A stretch of DNA of 11,395 bases from Clostridia bacterium. GTDB lineage: Bacteria > Bacillota_A > Clostridia > Peptostreptococcales > JAAYPU01. The stretch lies in the NCBI GenBank assembly GCA_022360735.1, contig JAKSCF010000187.1:1-11395 (forward strand). Direction: 5' to 3'. Shown here piece after piece: positions 1-5,929 of the stretch; the first letter of the stretch is position 1, and every line of letters begins with the position of its first letter. A program made the translations under genes and the position numbers. The notes beneath the pieces are model-generated. The model saw only the letters and a program-made list of their open reading frames with translations, made no database searches and was not told the origin of the DNA.

Positions 1-741
1 AATGCTACGCTTTTAGAAGCAGATATTGATATTCAAACGGACATAGAGATATCCCAATTAAAAGAAAAAGAAATATTAATAGATGCTTATCATCCTCAAA
101 AAGAAATAGAAGTAGAAAAAGATATCATTAAATCCAAACGATTATGTGGGAAAGGTGCGGCGGAAATACCTGTTAGAGAAATCATTACACTGCCCGATAT
201 GAATCCGGATGCTGCTAGAATTGTTAACATTACAGCTAAGGTTATAGAAACAGACAGCTATGTTGAAAATGAAAAAGATATCGTTGAAGGTGTTTTAGTT
301 ATAACTGTTTTATACCAATCCAATGAAGAAAGTAAAAATATTGTGGGTTTCAAAGAAGAAATTCCATTTAGGCATGCTATAGAAATTCAAGGCTTGAAAG
401 ATAACAGCGAAATGGAAAGAGATATTTCTATTAGAAAAAATGAATTTGAGTTGATGAACGCCAAACAAATTGAGATCAATGCCGACATATATATGAAGAG
501 CATTGCATATTCTAAAGAGACTTATGAAGCGCTAACGAAAGTAGCGGTATTAGATGAAGTTATCAGCGTTGAATCAGATCCAAGTATTATTGTTTATATC
601 ATCAAGAAAGACGATAACCTTTGGAAGATCGCAAAAAAATATAGAACAACCATAGAAGAAATAAAAACCATCAATAATATAGTGGATGAACAAGAAATTA
701 GATCAGGAGAAAAACTAATCTTACTAAAAAATTGCCAATAA
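1..741 (+). CDS. SPOCS (DUF3794) / LysM domain protein, 5'-truncated by window edge
   Basis: The reading frame is open from base 1, so only the C-terminal 246 residues are present and the true start lies upstream. The fragment shows the end of one DUF3794 (SPOCS) repeat, with the family phrase ILIDAYHPQKEIEVEKD at about residues 29-45. A further repeat follows at roughly 60-160, including the typical EGVLVITVLY stretch. A C-terminal LysM module lies at about 198-243 (YIIKKDDNLWKIAKKY, later GEKLILL). SPOCS-LysM proteins in Clostridia are usually about 500 residues and are associated with spore morphogenesis; LysM binds peptidoglycan glycan chains. A role in the spore coat or cortex interface is inferred from family and from the sporulation genes downstream. 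The ATG at 199 lies inside a DUF3794 repeat and is not the start. A terminator hairpin follows 35 bases after the stop. Family is confident, exact role is not. Confidence 0.88.
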   Translation, partial: NATLLEADIDIQTDIEISQLKEKEILIDAYHPQKEIEVEKDIIKSKRLCGKGAAEIPVREIITLPDMNPDAARIVNITAKVIETDSYVENEKDIVEGVLVITVLYQSNEESKNIVGFKEEIPFRHAIEIQGLKDNSEMERDISIRKNEFELMNAKQIEINADIYMKSIAYSKETYEALTKVAVLDEVISVESDPSIIVYIIKKDDNLWKIAKKYRTTIEEIKTINNIVDEQEIRSGEKLILLKNCQ

Positions 742-775
742 ACAAACAAAATAATCTAATTTTTAAATAAATTGT

Positions 776-807
776 GGGTTGGGTCCTGGTACCCAACCTA
801 AACTTTT
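776..807 (+). terminator. Intrinsic terminator after the DUF3794/LysM gene
   Basis: An 8-bp perfect stem pairs GGTTGGGT (777-784) with ACCCAACC (791-798) around a 6-base loop. It is followed by a weak tail, TAAACTTTT. The T-run is short, so efficiency is uncertain. A nearly identical hairpin recurs at 5683-5704. Confidence 0.65.
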
Positions 808-872
808 GCTAAAAAACGTCCCATTTCACGACTTTTACAAAAGAAAAGCTTTTTTCTTTCTGTGAGATAATG

Positions 873-878
873 TATAAT
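873..878 (+). promoter_or_regulatory. Candidate vegetative -10 box for ispE
   Basis: A perfect TATAAT lies 35 bases before the ispE start codon and after the upstream terminator, where a promoter is expected. No good -35 hexamer sits 16-18 bases upstream, only a T-rich run at 850-856. A TGTATACA palindrome at 881-888 falls about where transcription would begin and could be an operator. Confidence 0.4.
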
Positions 879-912
879 ACTGTATACAATAAACAATTTT
901 AGGCGGAATATT

Positions 913-1770
913 ATGAATAAACAAATAACTTTGAAAGCCAGAGCAAAGATAAATCTTGCATTAGATGCTATAAAAAAAAGAGAAGATGGATATCACGAAG
1001 TCAAGATGATTATGCAGGAAATTGATTTATTTGATGAAGTATCCGTACAAGAGGATTCAGGTTCAGAAATAAAGGTTAATTCAAATTTGGATTATCTTCC
1101 CAATGACGATTCGAATATTGCGTACAAGGCTGCAGAACTTTTATTAAAGACTTATAATATTAAAAAAGGCGTTAGCATAGATATCCATAAAAATATTCCA
1201 GTCTCTGCAGGTTTGGCTGGAGGAAGTACAGATGCAGCGGCTGTTTTGATAGGGCTGAATCAATTATGGGACATGCACTTGAGTAAAAATGACTTGATGA
1301 AGCTTGGCGGTAAGCTTGGAGCAGATGTGCCTTTTTGTATATTGGGGGGATGTGCTGTAGCAGAAGGCATAGGAGACGAACTCAGACCGATTGCCGGCTT
1401 AGATGCATTTGTCGTGTTATGTAAGCCTAATCTTCGTGTATCTACAGCAAAAGTTTATAGCAATCTTAAGTTAGATGAAATAGAAAAACACCCAGATGTC
1501 GATGAAATGGTTCAGCAGCTAAAAACCAATAAGATTGAAGAAATCAAATGCAATATGATTAATGTACTTGAGACAGTCACATTAATGGAAAACCCTATAG
1601 TTTCCGGCATTAAACTTAAACTGCTGGAATGCAGAGCCGAGGCTGCATTAATGAGTGGCAGCGGGCCTACGGTATTTGGACTTTATAAGGACTATAATCG
1701 AGCAAAATCTGCTTTTGAAAATTTAAAAAAGGTTTACAATGAAACTTATTTAGTAAAAACAGTAAAGTAA
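913..1770 (+). CDS. ispE: 4-diphosphocytidyl-2-C-methyl-D-erythritol kinase (IspE)
   Basis: IspE phosphorylates the 2-hydroxyl of CDP-methylerythritol with ATP, the fourth step of the MEP route to isopentenyl diphosphate; it is cytosolic. The 285-residue length is normal. All GHMP-kinase signatures are visible: the N-terminal ARAKINLALD with catalytic-type Lys12, the substrate-loop DGYHEV at 25-30, the glycine-rich ATP loop PVSAGLAGGSTDAAA at 96-110, GADVPF with the catalytic-type Asp138, and the C-terminal MSGSGPTVFG at 247-256. The ATG is preceded by AGGCGG (901-906) with 6 bases of spacing. A TATAAT box lies upstream, after the terminator of the previous gene, so ispE likely begins a transcript that may continue into the GntR regulator 47 bases downstream, since I see no terminator between them. 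No oddities in the protein. Confidence 0.97.
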   Translation: MNKQITLKARAKINLALDAIKKREDGYHEVKMIMQEIDLFDEVSVQEDSGSEIKVNSNLDYLPNDDSNIAYKAAELLLKTYNIKKGVSIDIHKNIPVSAGLAGGSTDAAAVLIGLNQLWDMHLSKNDLMKLGGKLGADVPFCILGGCAVAEGIGDELRPIAGLDAFVVLCKPNLRVSTAKVYSNLKLDEIEKHPDVDEMVQQLKTNKIEEIKCNMINVLETVTLMENPIVSGIKLKLLECRAEAALMSGSGPTVFGLYKDYNRAKSAFENLKKVYNETYLVKTVK

Positions 1771-1817
1771 AGTTTGTATCACTGGATAATAGGTTAGGTA
1801 ATGGTTAGGAGGATAAT

Positions 1818-2483
1818 ATGGACGTTGAAAAATTTGGTATACAGAACCATCGCCCTTTAAGAGAGTTGGTCTTTGAACAATTGAGGACATCCATTCTTAA
1901 TGGAACTCTAAAACCGGGAGAAAGACTAATGGAAATAGACCTTGCAGAAAAACTTGGTGTCAGCAGAACACCTGTCAGAGAAGCCATAAGGAAGCTTGAA
2001 CTAGAAGGCTTGGTTGTCATGGAGGTTAGAAAAGGTGCTTATGTTGCCGATGTATCCATAAAAGAAACACTGGATATTCTAGAGGTACGAAGCGTATTAG
2101 AAGGCCTTGCGGCATCTTTAGCCGCAAAACGAATTACAGATGAAGAATTAGAAAATCTACAAGTTGTAGAAGAAGAATTTAATCAGGCAGTTATTAATAA
2201 TGATATGAAGAAAATGGTTGAAAAAGATACACACTTTCACAATCTGATTTTTGAAGCTACCAGAAATAAAAAACTGATTCAAATGGTAAATAGTCTTCAA
2301 GAACTGGTGCTTAGGTTTAGAGTCACCTATTTTACCGAATTTAAAAGAGCTAAAGAGATGCCCTCTGAGCATCAACTCATATACCGGTCCATACTCAACA
2401 GAGACCCGATAGCAGCCCAAAAAAATGGACAATACCATATTGACATGCTAAAAGAAACGTTACTCAATGAAGAAAGTAAATAA
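1818..2483 (+). CDS. GntR-family transcriptional regulator, FadR/FCD subfamily
   Basis: The 221-residue protein has the usual two parts. Residues about 10-75 form a GntR winged helix: FEQLRTSILNGTLKPGERL leads into the helix-turn-helix LAEKLGVSRTPVREAIRKLE, then the wing ending RKGAYVADVS. Residues about 85-215 form an all-helical FCD ligand-binding domain. The four metal ligands typical of FCD regulators can be placed at Asp137, His141, His185 and His207 (DTHFH, SEHQ, QYHI), so a metal-bound small carboxylate effector is plausible by family knowledge. The actual ligand and target genes cannot be told from sequence. The start is fixed by AGGAGG at 1807-1812 with 5 bases of spacing. It lies 47 bases after ispE on the same strand and is closed by a strong terminator, so ispE co-transcription is likely. 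A TNGTNNNACNA-like site with one mismatch lies at 1774-1784 and could be an autoregulatory operator. Confidence 0.93.
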   Translation: MDVEKFGIQNHRPLRELVFEQLRTSILNGTLKPGERLMEIDLAEKLGVSRTPVREAIRKLELEGLVVMEVRKGAYVADVSIKETLDILEVRSVLEGLAASLAAKRITDEELENLQVVEEEFNQAVINNDMKKMVEKDTHFHNLIFEATRNKKLIQMVNSLQELVLRFRVTYFTEFKRAKEMPSEHQLIYRSILNRDPIAAQKNGQYHIDMLKETLLNEESK

Positions 2484-2494
2484 AAAAATTGTAA

Positions 2495-2528
2495 GGAAGT
2501 AGACCAAAACACCTACTTCTATTTTTTT
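2495..2528 (+). terminator. Intrinsic terminator after the GntR gene
   Basis: A 7-bp stem pairs GAAGTAG (2496-2502) with CTACTTC (2513-2519), plus a possible G-U closing pair at 2495/2520. The loop is 10 bases, and a run of seven T follows at 2522-2528. It sits 12 bases past the stop codon and is the best-formed terminator in the window. It separates ispE-gntR from the spoIIR block. Confidence 0.85.
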
Positions 2529-2666
2529 GCCTTTAACCAGCTACTCCATCGGTAACCCCCATTCTATTCTGACATAAATCAGCAACATTATATAATCATA
2601 CCTCTAACATTAAACCTCAAACTTAAAAGAATTCCACAAATCTCTATACCTTAATTCCCAATAGAC

Positions 2667-2695
2667 GTATAAAAACCATAGTACTGGAAAAAATG
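2667..2695 (+). promoter_or_regulatory. Candidate sigma-F (forespore) promoter for spoIIR
   Basis: GTATA at 2667-2671 fits the sigma-F -35 pattern GYATA. GGAAAAAATG at 2686-2695 fits every constrained position of the -10 pattern GGNNANAHTR. The spacer is 14 bases, about one shorter than the usual 15-16. The site lies 74 bases before the spoIIR ATG, downstream of the GntR terminator. SpoIIR is a sigma-F target in Bacillus subtilis, so position and pattern agree. Sigma-F and sigma-G recognise overlapping sequences, so sigma-G use is possible. Confidence 0.55.
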
Positions 2696-2710
2696 ATACA
2701 TAAGAATTTA

Positions 2711-2746
2711 TTTAGGTGACAGGGGACAGATCATTTTATTCTGTTG
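2711..2746 (+). repeat. Fragment resembling a dispersed clostridial intergenic repeat (GTGACAGGGGAC type)
   Basis: The run TTTAGGTGACAGGGGACAG followed by ATCATTTTATTCTGTTG resembles, from memory, an intergenic repeat found in many Firmicute genomes, normally an imperfect palindrome ending in TGTCACC. Here the right arm is degraded (CTGTTGCTAAC), so it looks like a decayed or half copy. It lies between the candidate sigma-F promoter and the spoIIR start, so it would form part of the 5' untranslated region. No second copy is present in the window. Confidence 0.35.
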
Positions 2747-2769
2747 CTAACAACTTATGAGGTGTGAAT

Positions 2770-3450
2770 ATGAAATCAAATAATAAAATGAAGGGATTGA
2801 TCCTCTTACTATTTGTAATTTTACTTTGTGTTTTTTCTCTTATAGACAATGATGAAGTTTCATTGACATATGAAGATAAAATTATTCGTTTTCATGTAAT
2901 AGCAAATAGTAATTCAGAAGAAGATCAGGCGTTAAAACTGAAAGTTAGAGATGAAATCATTAAATCGTTAAATAATAAATTACAATCATCAGAGAATATT
3001 TTCGAGTCCCGAAAGATTCTAGAAAATAATCTTGATTTTATTGAGGATACTGCCCATAGAACGCTTCTTAAAAACGGATATGTATATGCTGTAAAAGCAC
3101 ACCTGGGAACCACATGGATTCCGGAAAAAACGTATGGGACTATAACTTTTCCGGCAGGCGAATATGAAGCATTGAATGTGGTTATTGGAGAAGGTAAGGG
3201 AAATAATTGGTGGTGTGTTCTCTTTCCGCCGCTGTGCTTAATAGACAGTTCAAAGCCCAGTGATGAAATCAATATTGAGGAAAGCCTTGATATGCTTACC
3301 AAAGAAGAGTATCAAATGATTATAAATGCGGCTGAAAAAAATGAGCCGGTTTTAAAGCTAAAATTTTTAACGCTTGAGAAAGCTGAAACGATAAAAGAAA
3401 AAATTCAAGAATTGTTATTTAAGGAAAACACTGATGATACAAGCCTATAA
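2770..3450 (+). CDS. spoIIR: Stage II sporulation protein R (SpoIIR)
   Basis: SpoIIR is made in the forespore under sigma-F and secreted into the intermembrane space. There it activates the mother-cell protease SpoIIGA, which cleaves pro-sigma-E. The 226-residue protein has an N-terminal hydrophobic export segment (about 8-24). The family core follows, with IRFHVIANSNSEEDQALKLK at 39-58 and the hallmark GKGNNWWCVLFPPLCLID at 142-159. I chose the ATG at 2770 because GAGGTG (2759-2764) gives it 5 bases of spacing. The in-frame GTG at 2764 overlaps that Shine-Dalgarno and is unlikely to be used. The 3' end runs almost directly into sleB (15 bases), so the two are probably on one transcript. The candidate sigma-F promoter is at 2667-2695. 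Identification is confident; the export segment could be a cleaved signal or an anchor. Confidence 0.95.
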   Translation: MKSNNKMKGLILLLFVILLCVFSLIDNDEVSLTYEDKIIRFHVIANSNSEEDQALKLKVRDEIIKSLNNKLQSSENIFESRKILENNLDFIEDTAHRTLLKNGYVYAVKAHLGTTWIPEKTYGTITFPAGEYEALNVVIGEGKGNNWWCVLFPPLCLIDSSKPSDEINIEESLDMLTKEEYQMIINAAEKNEPVLKLKFLTLEKAETIKEKIQELLFKENTDDTSL

Positions 3451-3465
3451 AAGGAGGAAATAGTA

Positions 3466-4161
3466 TTGAAACGAGTCGTGTTCATATCTTTAAGCTTAAC
3501 TGTTATTCTGCTGACCATATTTTTATTGAACTCTGCCTATTTAGTCCAAGACGTTTTTGCTCAAGAGATACTTTATTGGGGTTCTCAGGGTGAGACGGTT
3601 CGAAGGGTTCAACAAAAATTGATCAATTGGGGATATTTATATGGCTATGCAGATGGCTATTTTGGACAGTTAACCTTTGATGCGGTAATAAAATTCCAGA
3701 GAAAGAATGGATTAAGAGTGGATGGTGTCGTAGGACCTGAAACCTTTAATGCCCTGGGAATGTTTGTGGGTACAAGACAAGGAGGAACCTCAAGAGGGTC
3801 TACAACCAGGCAAAATGAGAAGATTCTCTTAGCAAAGGCTATAACAGGTGAAGCACGAGGAGAGCCGTATATAGGACAAGTTGCGGTTGGAGCAGTGGTA
3901 TTAAACCGTATACGCAATCCATCCTTTCCTAATACCATCGCCGGGGTAATTTATCAGCCCGGTGCTTTTACAGCAGTATCGGATGGCCAAATTAATTTAC
4001 CACCCACTCAGACTTCCATGAGAGCAGCTGAAGATGCTCTCAATGGATGGGACCCTACAGGAGGATGTATCTATTATTGGAATCCGGCAACTGCAACCAG
4101 CAGATGGATTTGGTCAAGAACCATAATAAGAGTAATAGGAAAACATAATTTTGGCATATAA
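3466..4161 (+). CDS. sleB: Spore cortex-lytic enzyme SleB
   Basis: SleB is a lytic transglycosylase that is deposited in the dormant spore and degrades muramic-delta-lactam-containing cortex peptidoglycan at germination. The 231-residue protein has an N-terminal signal peptide (about 1-32, ending DVFA before QEILYW) and a PG_binding_1 domain at about 36-97 (VRRVQQKLINWGYLYG, later DGVVGPETFNAL). A short Gly/Ser/Thr/Arg-rich linker leads to the SleB/CwlJ hydrolase domain at about 118-231. The catalytic glutamate is probably Glu129 in GEARGE; VGAVVLNRI and the terminal IGKHNFG are family landmarks. It is shorter than Bacillus SleB (about 300 residues), mainly in the linker. Translation starts at TTG, supported by AAGGAGG at 3451-3457 with 8 bases of spacing and by the signal peptide directly after it. 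The gene lies between spoIIR and ypeB, its usual partner. Confidence 0.95.
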   Translation: MKRVVFISLSLTVILLTIFLLNSAYLVQDVFAQEILYWGSQGETVRRVQQKLINWGYLYGYADGYFGQLTFDAVIKFQRKNGLRVDGVVGPETFNALGMFVGTRQGGTSRGSTTRQNEKILLAKAITGEARGEPYIGQVAVGAVVLNRIRNPSFPNTIAGVIYQPGAFTAVSDGQINLPPTQTSMRAAEDALNGWDPTGGCIYYWNPATATSRWIWSRTIIRVIGKHNFGI

Positions 4162-4250
4162 GGCAGGGCATTGATTTTTCTATTAATCTTTAAATGATGT
4201 AAAAAAAATTAACCATAAACTTAATCTCAAAGAAAATACGGAGGTACTCT

Positions 4251-5627
4251 ATGAAAAAGAAATACATCAATATGGGTGTTATGGTTTTTCTCATAGTTGC
4301 TGTGATAGGAACAGGTGTATGGGGATATCTTCAATATCAAGCAAAAGAGGATTACTACTTATTCATTGATAATCAGATGAGAAGAAATTATCATGATTTG
4401 GTAGGAAGCGTAGAGACCATATCATCAGAGTTGTCTAAGTTGATGATATCTACTCAAACCAAAGAAAACATGGTCCTTTTTTCTAAGGTGTGGCAAAATG
4501 CATATAACGCGGAAGATTATCTGGCACAGCTGCCTTTGAGTCATGAAGCCACTTCCAAATCGGATAAATACCTCAACCAATTAGGAGACTATACCTTTGC
4601 AATGGCTCAAAAAAGTATCAAAGGCGATACACTATCTCAGGAAGATATTGAAAACCTTGAACAGTTATATCAATACAGTATTCAACTTTCATCAGGGCTG
4701 AATGAGATAAAAGACGAGACCATTGGAGGAAAAGCTTGGCAAAATGAATATAGGAGACAACGAACATTACAGCTGCTGGAAAAGAAAACAGAGGATATTG
4801 GAGAGCAAAATTCAGTACAAGCCCAATTTACTCAATTTGAAGAGAGGCTGAATAAATATCCGGAACTCATTTATGACGGACCTTTTTCAGAGCATGTCAT
4901 TCAAGGCGCAAAACCTAAACTGCGAGGCAGCAAAATAAGCATCGAAGAAGCAGAGAAAAGGGCGAAAGATTTTATTGGAGAAGATAAGATAGAAGCAATA
5001 GAAAGAGATGATGGCTCAAAAGGCAGAATTGTAACTCACAGCTTTAAGGTTCAACAAAAAGATTCAGATAGTCCCATCTATATCGATATATCAGAAATTA
5101 AAGGCTACACCGTATCTGTTTTAGATAACAGACCTGTTGAAAAAGCCAACATATCACGAAAACAGTCTATTGAAGTCGCAAACGATTTTCTAAATGAGAA
5201 AGGGTACCATAATATGATGCCTACTTACTCTTTGAAAACAGACAATACGGTACTAATCAATTATGCTTATGCACAGGATAATGTTGTTATGTATCCTGAC
5301 TTAATAAAAGTAAAGGTTGCTTTAGACAATGGCGATATAGTCGGCTTTGATGCAACTCATTTCTTGACTTTGAATACGCCAAGAGATATAAAAGAACCAT
5401 CCATTTCTCCGGCAGAAGCTCGACAGTCTGTAAGCGTCCGAGCGACCATTACCGAAGAACCCAGACTCTGCTATATTCCGACTAACTTTAATGGGGAAAT
5501 ATACTGCTATGAAATCAAAGCCACAAAAAATGATGAACATTTTCTAATTTACATCAATGCGGATACAGGAATGGAAGAAAAAATCCTAAAAGCCATCATC
5601 AGCGAAAACGGAACGTTAATGATATGA
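4251..5627 (+). CDS. ypeB: Germination protein YpeB
   Basis: In Bacillus, YpeB and SleB depend on each other for stable incorporation into the spore, and YpeB restrains or stabilises SleB until germination. The 458-residue length is close to the family norm. A signal-anchor helix lies at about 7-28 (MGVMVFLIVAVIGTGVWGYL). A mostly helical N-terminal domain follows to about residue 200, then the conserved YPELIYDGPFSEHV. The C-terminal half carries PepSY-type repeats: roughly 228-292 (ISIEEAEKRAKDFIG), 302-372 (ISRKQSIEVANDFLNEKG) and 384-450 (ISPAEARQSVS). GGAGG at 4240-4244 with 6 bases of spacing fixes the ATG. It starts 89 bases after sleB. No terminator lies in that gap, so read-through from spoIIR-sleB is likely, though I cannot exclude a separate promoter. 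Two terminators follow. Confidence 0.95.
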   Translation: MKKKYINMGVMVFLIVAVIGTGVWGYLQYQAKEDYYLFIDNQMRRNYHDLVGSVETISSELSKLMISTQTKENMVLFSKVWQNAYNAEDYLAQLPLSHEATSKSDKYLNQLGDYTFAMAQKSIKGDTLSQEDIENLEQLYQYSIQLSSGLNEIKDETIGGKAWQNEYRRQRTLQLLEKKTEDIGEQNSVQAQFTQFEERLNKYPELIYDGPFSEHVIQGAKPKLRGSKISIEEAEKRAKDFIGEDKIEAIERDDGSKGRIVTHSFKVQQKDSDSPIYIDISEIKGYTVSVLDNRPVEKANISRKQSIEVANDFLNEKGYHNMMPTYSLKTDNTVLINYAYAQDNVVMYPDLIKVKVALDNGDIVGFDATHFLTLNTPRDIKEPSISPAEARQSVSVRATITEEPRLCYIPTNFNGEIYCYEIKATKNDEHFLIYINADTGMEEKILKAIISENGTLMI

Positions 5628-5650
5628 AAAATTAAAAATCTAAAAATATG

Positions 5651-5677
5651 TTTTGCTCCTGTAAGCAAAATTTTCTT
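5651..5677 (+). terminator. Intrinsic terminator 1 after ypeB
   Basis: A 7-bp A/T-rich stem pairs TTTTGCT (5651-5657) with AGCAAAA (5664-5670) around a 6-base loop, followed by TTTTCTT. The stem has only two G-C pairs. A second, stronger hairpin starts 11 bases later. Confidence 0.6.
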
Positions 5678-5680
5678 GGT

Positions 5681-5708
5681 AAGGTTGGGTCTCAGTGCCC
5701 AACCTTTT
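5681..5708 (+). terminator. Intrinsic terminator 2 after ypeB
   Basis: A 9-bp perfect stem pairs AAGGTTGGG (5681-5689) with CCCAACCTT (5698-5706) around an 8-base loop. The stem runs into TTTT and then an A/T-rich tract. Its 22-base core is nearly the same as the terminator at 777-798, with four differences confined to the loop and its closing position. Confidence 0.75.
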
Positions 5709-5804
5709 AATTTAACTTACACACATAAACTTTCCCCATCCAGAATCTGAAATGTTAAATTTATGTGATAAATTTGCAGATTAGATTCTTTTTTTGTATT
5801 CAAA

Positions 5805-5813
5805 TGATATAAT
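5805..5813 (+). promoter_or_regulatory. Extended -10 promoter for the ddl operon
   Basis: TGATATAAT (5805-5813) is a full extended -10 (TGn plus a perfect TATAAT). No good -35 hexamer lies upstream, which extended -10 promoters tolerate. Transcription would start near 5820, giving a leader of about 110 bases before the ddl ATG. This 302-base gap between ypeB and ddl holds the two terminators, this promoter and the A/T-rich leader. I see no riboswitch fold or small ORF in the leader. Confidence 0.6.
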
Positions 5814-5929
5814 AGTAATACTATTTATAATCAGAGGTATTATGTTCATTTTTAAATAATCATAGATTGTTTTATGATAGATTATTGACCAAAGATGCAG
5901 GTGAAATCTAATTATTTGGGGGGATTCCT

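Noticed and set aside
840..859. Hairpin AAAAGAAAA/TTTTCTTT before ispE as a terminator
   Set aside because: The stem has a single G-C pair and no U-tract follows; it is simple A/T sequence and overlaps the expected -35 region.
1792..1809. Direct repeat GGTTAGG twice before gntR
   Set aside because: The second copy overlaps the Shine-Dalgarno AGGAGG and two 7-base copies alone are weak evidence for an operator.
1805..3938. Minus-strand ORFs of 71-125 codons opposite the GntR, spoIIR and sleB genes
   Set aside because: They are mirror frames of well-identified genes, with low-complexity translations and no ribosome sites.
4162..4250. Possible sigma-G promoter before ypeB (CATAAAC at 4214-4220)
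   Set aside because: The -10 matches only the first half of CATACTA and no TGAATA-like -35 lies 16-18 bases upstream.
5859..5883. ATCATA/TATGAT inverted repeat and ATAGATT direct repeat in the ddl leader
   Set aside because: Six-base A/T-rich matches in A/T-rich DNA are expected by chance; no riboswitch or attenuator structure can be built around them.
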